Part shown: one piece after another, positions 48,714 to 52,351 of the stretch
Numbering within the stretch: the first letter of the stretch is position 1
Layout: each line of letters starts with the position of its first letter
DNA from: a virus
Virus record (IMG/VR): IMGVR_UViG_3300045733_000243
Coordinates: 1 to 52,351 of that record
Length of the DNA: 52,351 nucleotides
Strand: one strand, 5' to 3'
Made by a program: the position numbers and the translations under genes
The notes under the pieces: model-generated
What the model was told of the DNA's origin: nothing
What the model saw: the letters and a program-made list of their open reading frames with translations, nothing else
Databases searched by the model: none

Positions 48714-48924
48714 AGGCTGCCTGCTTCCTGATTTCCAAATCCTCAAGAAAATCATTTGGCGTGACCTCGCCGTTCGTTGCCTCTCGGATGCGGCCCATCA
48801 TCTTGAGGGATGGGCGACGCGCGCCCGTGCAGAACTGGGATAGGGTTGATTGCCCGATGCCGGTTTCCACCGCGAACTGGTCTTGCTTCACCCCATTCCT
48901 CTTCATCCAATCACGCAGTTTCAT
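48712..48924 (-). CDS. Cro/CI-type repressor
   Basis: 70 residues from ATG 48924, with GGAAGGA 5 bases upstream; 48945 is an alternative start with AGAGAG upstream. KLRDWMKRNGVKQDQFAVET then GIGQSTLSQFCTGARRPSLK is a clear XRE helix-turn-helix. A short C-terminal tail means no cleavage or dimerisation domain, so Cro-like. Its promoter contains a perfect inverted repeat, suggesting autoregulation. Confidence 0.8.
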   Translation of the reverse strand: MKLRDWMKRNGVKQDQFAVETGIGQSTLSQFCTGARRPSLKMMGRIREATNGEVTPNDFLEDLEIRKQAA

Positions 48925-48963
48925 GTCCTTCCTTCCCGTCGTCATGCAGCTCTCTCTGTGAGC

Positions 48964-48992
48964 AATATTGCAAAATGCAATTGAAAAGTCAA
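48964..48992 (-). promoter_or_regulatory. Autoregulated-looking promoter of the repressor
   Basis: On the minus strand: TTGACT (48992-48987), a 17-base spacer, AATATT (48969-48964). The repeat ATTGCA-3-TGCAAT (48967-48981) fills the spacer and touches the -10. Confidence 0.7.
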
Positions 48993-49391
48993 CCCTCCGC
49001 CCAAAGGCGTAAACGCCAATCCGCACCGAGGGGGCGTTTTAACCCCCCGGTTTGGTTCTTGCGTAGAGCGAACGAGAGTGCTATGAATTACCTGCTACTC
49101 AAGCAAGCGCGCATACGCTGTCTCTCGTTCAATCTCAGAACGCTAAGATACGGTTTTTGTGTCGCTACTATACTGTGCGCCCACCAGTCTCTTTCGTAGA
49201 GAGGCTGGTGAGCCACATACAGGAAACCCGCAGCTCACAAGCTCGCGGGTTTCTGTGCGTCTGGAGAAGACGATCAAATGGCGATCAAGAAAGAAAGCCG
49301 TTGCGCGTCAACGCGTTAGCCGATATCTGAGCGGGAAAGCGGGCGGGCGGTCAAATAGGCAACCCGCAAGGATTGCTTGCAGGTTGCTCTG
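48993..49391. other. About 400 bases without a supported gene
   Basis: Holds a stem-loop GAAACCCGC/GCGGGTTTC at 49223-49253 that lacks a T-run, and short repeats such as CGAACGAGAGTGCT and TCTCTCGTTC. I see no convincing coding frame. Confidence 0.4.
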
Positions 49392-49763
49392 TTACGCCGT
49401 AACGCCCACGCGGCGGACGATGCGGACGATGCGGACGGCGCGACGCAGCACAGCGCCGACGCCAGCAAGCGCTTGCTCGGCTGGTGCAGGCTGCTCCTTC
49501 GTCTCGCAGGGGATACCCGAACGCCAAGCCACAATGGCCTCCCACAGCGGCTTTTCCGCGATATTTGTCCGCCCATACCGGCCGACAAGCTTGGCGACGC
49601 GGCTCCAGTCCGGGCCGGGCCGGTCGAACGGACGCCGGTTACATCGCGGGTTGCGCTCGACGGCCGCATAAGGCACGCCGCGAACGAATGCGAGGGCGAC
49701 CAAGGCGGCGCGCTGCTCACGGGCGACAACTTCGCGGCGGTGATGCTGAAGGTTGCGCAACAG
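49392..49763 (-). pseudogene. C-terminal part of a split phage protein
   Basis: The frame reads LRNLQHHRREVV then AREQRAALVALAFVRGVPYA and WSRVAKLVGRYG to TAA at 49392. These are the last 122 codons of a small phage protein whose first 35 codons lie at 51234-51338. The ALVALAFVRGVPY..VE core is typical of small phage proteins of unknown function. Interrupted by the RHH-TnpB element; the two parts join in frame at a shared CTG codon (CAG on the + strand at 49761-49763 and 51234-51236). The fragment also has an in-frame ATG at 49781 inside the element. Confidence 0.8.
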
Positions 49764-49814
49764 TAGGCAAAATCCTGCCAAATTCTAACTGAAGTTACCG
49801 AATGCGCTTTCCGG

Positions 49815-49849
49815 TTGACAGTGCCGCTTATCGAGTGCATAAATGCACC
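49815..49849 (+). promoter_or_regulatory. Promoter and operator of the RHH-tnpB operon
   Basis: TTGACA (49815-49820), a 17-base spacer, CATAAA (49838-49843). The palindrome GTGCAT-AA-ATGCAC (49836-49849) covers the -10. It ends 2 bases before the RHH start codon, an ideal position for autorepression. Confidence 0.8.
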
Positions 49850-49851
49850 TC

Positions 49852-49989
49852 ATGAGCACAACCAAACGACAGTCTGTAGTTCTCACCGAACCACAGCTCA
49901 AGTTTCTGAAGGCTGAGGCTAAGAAGCTTGGAATAAGCATGTCGGATTTGATCCGGCGCATCATTGATCAATACCGGGAAGGCAAATAA
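49852..49989 (+). CDS. 45-residue ribbon-helix-helix protein, tnpB partner
   Basis: Small gene from ATG 49852 (ATG 49843 in frame lies inside the operator). RQSVVLTEPQLKFLKAEAKK is the strand and first helix, and LGISMSDLIRRIIDQYREGK the second helix of an RHH fold. It ends 3 bases before tnpB, so the two are almost certainly co-transcribed and coupled. Probably represses its own operon through the palindrome at 49836-49849, limiting TnpB levels. Minimal length for RHH proteins. Confidence 0.8.
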   Translation: MSTTKRQSVVLTEPQLKFLKAEAKKLGISMSDLIRRIIDQYREGK

Positions 49990-49992
49990 AGC

Positions 49993-51198
49993 ATGCTCCT
50001 CGTCCACAAAATAGCGCTGAACCCTAACAACAGACAGGCTGGCCTTATGGCCAAGTCTGCCGGTGTTGCACGGTTTGCCTATAACTGGGCGTTAGGAGAA
50101 TGGAACCGGCAGTACGAAGCTGGCGGCAAGCCATCTGAAGTATCTTTGCGCAAGCAGTTCAACGCACTGAAGAAGTCAAATTTCCCATGGTGCTATGAGG
50201 TGACAAAGAACGCCCCACAGCAAGCCATCAAGAACTTGGGGAAGGCGTTCGAGCGCTTCTTCAAGAAGCAAGGCAAATACCCACGGTTTAAGCGCAAAGG
50301 CGTCCACGACAGCTTCCGCGCTGACGATGGAACTGGGAAAACGAAACCGCAGGCTGTCCAGATCGAAGGCAAGCGCGTCAAACTCCCGGTCATCGGCTGG
50401 GTGAGGATGCGTGAAGAACTCCGGTTCAGCGGCCAAGTCCGCTCCGCAGTCGTGTCAAAGACTGCCGGACGCTGGTTCGTTGCATTGAGCGTAGATACTG
50501 AAGACCAACCCGAGACGTGCGAAAACCAAGGCGTCATCGGTGTCGATCTTGGAATAAAGACTATGGCGGTTTGCTCAAACGGAATGAAGTTTGAAGCCCC
50601 GAATGCTCTGCGCAAGCGTCTGAAGAAGCTTGCAAAGCTTCAGAGGATTGTTGCACGGCGCAAGAAGGGATCGAAGAACCGGCGCAAAGCTGTGGCGAAA
50701 GTGGCGAGACTGCACGCGAAGATCGCGAATATTCGCTCCGACGCGCTGCACAAGGCCACCACGGCAATCTGCAAGAGCGGAAGTCTTATCGTCCTTGAAG
50801 ACCTCAATGTCAAAGGAATGATGAAGAACGGCAAGCTTTCGCGCGCCATATCCGACGTTGGGCTGTACGAATTCCGCCGCCAGTCCGAGTACAAGACAGC
50901 TTTATTCGGCTCGGACATCATGTTTGCGCCAAGGTTTGAGCCGACAAGCAAGCGCTGTTCACGTTGCAAAGTCGTCCGCAAGACTTTGCTTTTGAGCGAG
51001 CGCGAGTGGACATGCGACAACTGCGGCGCACATCACGACCGCGACGAGAACGCCGCACAGAATTTAGAAGACTATGGTACCGCCAGATCGGCGGGAACTT
51101 ACGCCTGTGGAGAATTCAGCGCTGACGGCTTGCTTGCGCAAGTCGTGAAACTGAACTCAGTGAAGCAGGAAATATTCACAGGAGCTACGCAATGTTAG
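49993..51198 (+). CDS. tnpB: TnpB RNA-guided nuclease
   Basis: 401 residues, complete. RuvC: VIGVDLGIKTMAV (D185), LIVLEDLNVKGM (E269), HHDRDENAAQN (D351). Zinc ribbon: RCSRCK (C322, C325) and CDNCG (C341, C344). N-terminal helical part with FAYNWALGEWNRQY as in other TnpB. Closest in style to ISDra2-type TnpB. Immediately follows the RHH gene. The omega RNA probably overlaps its 3' end and the following 35 bases, with the guide beginning at the element's right boundary. Confidence 0.93.
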   Translation: MLLVHKIALNPNNRQAGLMAKSAGVARFAYNWALGEWNRQYEAGGKPSEVSLRKQFNALKKSNFPWCYEVTKNAPQQAIKNLGKAFERFFKKQGKYPRFKRKGVHDSFRADDGTGKTKPQAVQIEGKRVKLPVIGWVRMREELRFSGQVRSAVVSKTAGRWFVALSVDTEDQPETCENQGVIGVDLGIKTMAVCSNGMKFEAPNALRKRLKKLAKLQRIVARRKKGSKNRRKAVAKVARLHAKIANIRSDALHKATTAICKSGSLIVLEDLNVKGMMKNGKLSRAISDVGLYEFRRQSEYKTALFGSDIMFAPRFEPTSKRCSRCKVVRKTLLLSEREWTCDNCGAHHDRDENAAQNLEDYGTARSAGTYACGEFSADGLLAQVVKLNSVKQEIFTGATQC

Positions 51199-51233
51199 CA
51201 AATGGTAAGAAATATGGATCGGCGCCACCAGTC
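51100..51233 (+). ncRNA. Probable omega RNA scaffold of the RHH-TnpB element
   Basis: In TnpB systems the guide RNA scaffold comes from the 3' end of tnpB through the right end. That region here is 51100-51233; the guide would then be the bases from 51234 onward, antisense to the interrupted gene. Extent inferred from family, no structure solved here. Confidence 0.4.
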
Positions 51234-51338
51234 CAGTGACGAACGCGGATGCCGCGCTTCTTCCGCGCGGATGATGCGGGCTTCGGCGGCGAGGGACTTG
51301 ATTTTAACGCGGAGTTCAGGGAATTTCGTTGACTTCAT
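51234..51338 (-). pseudogene. N-terminal part of the split phage protein
   Basis: From ATG 51338 (GGAGA 8 bases upstream): KFPELRVKIKSLAAEARIIR then a short run to RHPRSSL, 35 codons up to the element boundary. KIKSLAAEARIIR..E is the usual start of small phage proteins whose C-terminal half has LAFVRG.PY, as seen at 49392-49763. Reading on into the element loses the family pattern at once. Confidence 0.8.
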
Positions 51339-51434
51339 TGGAATGTCTCCAGATTTCGCAAGTGGGATTGGCGATTTACCTGAAGGTGTTTTGGCGGGCT
51401 ATGTGCATGTAATCTATAACATTTTTATCTCAGT

Positions 51435-51505
51435 TGGCGAACCACTCCGGGATCGAACCGGACGCCGCTGGGTTAGAAGCCGGGGCGCGCGCCAGCAAGT
51501 GGCTC
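51435..51505 (-). tRNA. tRNA-like sequence, degenerate (anticodon position UCU)
   Basis: Read on the minus strand: GAGCCAC pairs with GTGGTTC (acceptor, one G-U), a perfect T-arm TCCGG-TTCGATC-CCGGA, and a 3' G-CCA. The anticodon loop would be CTTCTAA (UCU, Arg) but its stem has only three of five pairs, and the D-arm is short. Total 71 bases. Either a decayed phage tRNA-Arg or an att-type remnant. Confidence 0.4.
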
Positions 51506-51615
51506 GTGGCGAAGATATACTGCGGAGCTGGGCGGAGATCAAGGGGCGGGCGTCAAAACGCTTGACTCTCAGCGCTCCCTGGTCCAATGTGTCCCTGCAC
51601 ACAATCTGTTGAGAT

Positions 51616-51653
51616 GGCCGGGGCGAATGAAATCGCCATCCGGCCTTTTCTTT
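51616..51653 (+). terminator. Terminator
   Basis: GGCCGG-GGCGA pairs with TCGCC-(AT)-CCGGCC and is followed by TTTTCTTT. No clear plus-strand gene ends here, so it may serve readthrough from the TnpB element. Confidence 0.75.
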
Positions 51654-51756
51654 GCGTGCTTAGCTCATCGGCGACGAAGCGCCAGCCAGATCGCGGATGA
51701 CCTGCGCCGCGCTCGCGACGCCCATCGGTTTCCGGCTCTGCGCGATCGTGAATACT

Positions 51757-51788
51757 CCCCAACTAAGCGCAGAGCGCTGTAGTTGGGG
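51757..51788 (-). repeat. IS605-type end hairpin at the 3' end of the partial tnpB
   Basis: CCCCAACTA-AGCGC pairs with GCGCT-(G)-TAGTTGGGG, followed by CTT as in the other elements here. The tnpB stop codon (51765-51763, minus) lies inside it. Confidence 0.7.
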
Positions 51789-52351
51789 CTTCTCGGTTCG
51801 CGGAGCATTGCGCACCACTCTTGCGAGTTTTGCGGCTTACAGGCTCTCCCCGAGCGTTGGGATTACTCCCGGTTCCGACCATCCCGGCCGTACCTTCCTT
51901 ACGGATATTGGCGCGCTTGCGTTCTTTTGGCGACCATTGACCAGACAGGATAATATCCACGCCCCTGTTCGCAACATTGCGCGAGGCGTTTCTGTCGGCA
52001 TTCTCAATGGCTCCGCAGTCTTGGCAAACAAACAGGCTTTGGCTGACCCGGTTGTTAGGATGTGTGCAGCCACAAAAGCTGCAATCCTGCGAGGAACGAT
52101 AGGGCGTTACGGATATGCTAAGCTTGTGAAGTCTCCGCGCTTTGTACGCGGTGTAGGTTTTAGTCTGGCTCCAGGCGGACGCGAGGATGGAACGATTGAG
52201 GCCAGCTTTCTGGCGGACGTTGCGGCCGGGAGCGTCGGCGGTCCCTTTTGCCGACGCCGTCATGTTCTTGACCTTGAGGTCTTCGAAGACGATCAGCGCA
52301 ACGCGCGGGTCGTTGGCGAGGGCGTGGCTGGCCTTGTGGGCGAAGTCCCGG
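51763..52351 (-). CDS. tnpB: TnpB RNA-guided nuclease, partial (5' end outside window)
   Basis: The frame is open to the window end; 195 residues visible. RuvC-II is ALIVFEDLKVKNM (visible E23), the zinc ribbon is DCSFCG (90, 93) and VCQDCG (109, 112), and RuvC-III is NADRNASRNVA (D119). It is followed by about 75 residues rich in Arg/Gly/Ser. The sequence differs clearly from the other three. A hairpin end includes the stop codon. A complete enzyme is likely but unproven. Confidence 0.88.
   Translation of the reverse strand, partial: RDFAHKASHALANDPRVALIVFEDLKVKNMTASAKGTADAPGRNVRQKAGLNRSILASAWSQTKTYTAYKARRLHKLSISVTPYRSSQDCSFCGCTHPNNRVSQSLFVCQDCGAIENADRNASRNVANRGVDIILSGQWSPKERKRANIRKEGTAGMVGTGSNPNARGEPVSRKTRKSGAQCSANREAPTTALCA

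Larger units (their letters stand above)
49764..51233 (+). mobile_element. TnpB element with an RHH gene, inserted in a phage gene
   Basis: Boundaries follow from the interrupted gene: removing 49764-51233 (1470 bases) rejoins it in frame. Cargo is a promoter with an operator, a 45-residue RHH gene and tnpB; no tnpA. Ends lack long inverted repeats, as in IS200/IS605-type elements. CAG occurs at both junctions, so ends are uncertain by up to three bases. Confidence 0.85.

Noticed and set aside
49316-49840. 174-codon minus frame overlapping the split gene
   Set aside because: Different frame, no family pattern, and it crosses the element boundary, while the 49392 frame has the conserved LAFVRGVPY core.
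51202-51612. 136-codon + strand frame after the third tnpB
   Set aside because: It crosses the element boundary, is antisense to the split gene's first part and to the tRNA-like sequence, and has no family pattern.

Overview
The window is part of a tailed-phage genome (or prophage) with a contractile, myovirus-type tail, from a high-GC host. The host is probably an alphaproteobacterium: a MucR/Ros-type regulator, alphaproteobacterial-style baseplate/fibre and lysis proteins, and SPOR and SleB-like cell-wall proteins all point there. A Rha-type regulator remnant, several small repressor-like proteins and autoregulated-looking promoters suggest a temperate phage, but no integrase or att site is visible. 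Both ends are cut: the left inside a DNA methyltransferase, the right inside a tnpB.

Layout. 1-32.3 kb (+ strand) is the late operon: methyltransferase, terminase small subunit, an HNH protein, terminase large subunit, portal, prohead protease with a scaffold-like tail, major capsid, neck genes, tail sheath, tail tube, HNH/AP2 protein, tail-assembly chaperone with a -1 frameshift site, a solitary TnpB element, a gp10-like tail protein, a small secreted moron, tape measure, gpU-, gpX-, gpD-, gpV-, gp25- and J-like baseplate genes, two large glycine-rich adhesins with two accessory tail proteins, and an acyl carrier protein. 32.3-34.2 kb (- strand) holds a SPOR-domain protein, a SleB-like hydrolase and two small proteins behind a promoter with an inverted repeat. 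34.35 kb has a small HTH protein. 34.7-37.0 kb is an IS607-type element (serine recombinase plus TnpB-like protein) lying against a truncated Rha gene. 37.5-38.2 kb holds a ribbon-helix-helix protein and the MucR homologue. 38.3-40.3 kb (+) is the lysis cassette. 40.4-45.0 kb (-) is a run of small accessory genes, two of them behind near-identical promoter/operator modules. 45.3-48.5 kb (-) carries an HNH protein, an iteron-like repeat region and a primase-helicase. 48.7 kb is a Cro/CI-like repressor. 49.4-51.3 kb is a phage gene cut in two by a third TnpB element that also encodes a 45-residue ribbon-helix-helix protein. 51.4-52.35 kb has a tRNA-like sequence and the 3' part of a fourth tnpB.

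The most striking feature is the density of programmable and homing nucleases: four different TnpB-family genes and three HNH proteins in about 52 kb, several placed inside or directly beside essential phage genes. The clearest case is the RHH-TnpB element at 49764-51233. Removing it restores one continuous 157-codon reading frame, so its boundaries and its insertion into a phage gene can be read from the sequence. Other notable items are an acyl carrier protein overlapping the last adhesin gene, a textbook A-AAA-AAC frameshift site, and a solo IS605-type end with no gene.
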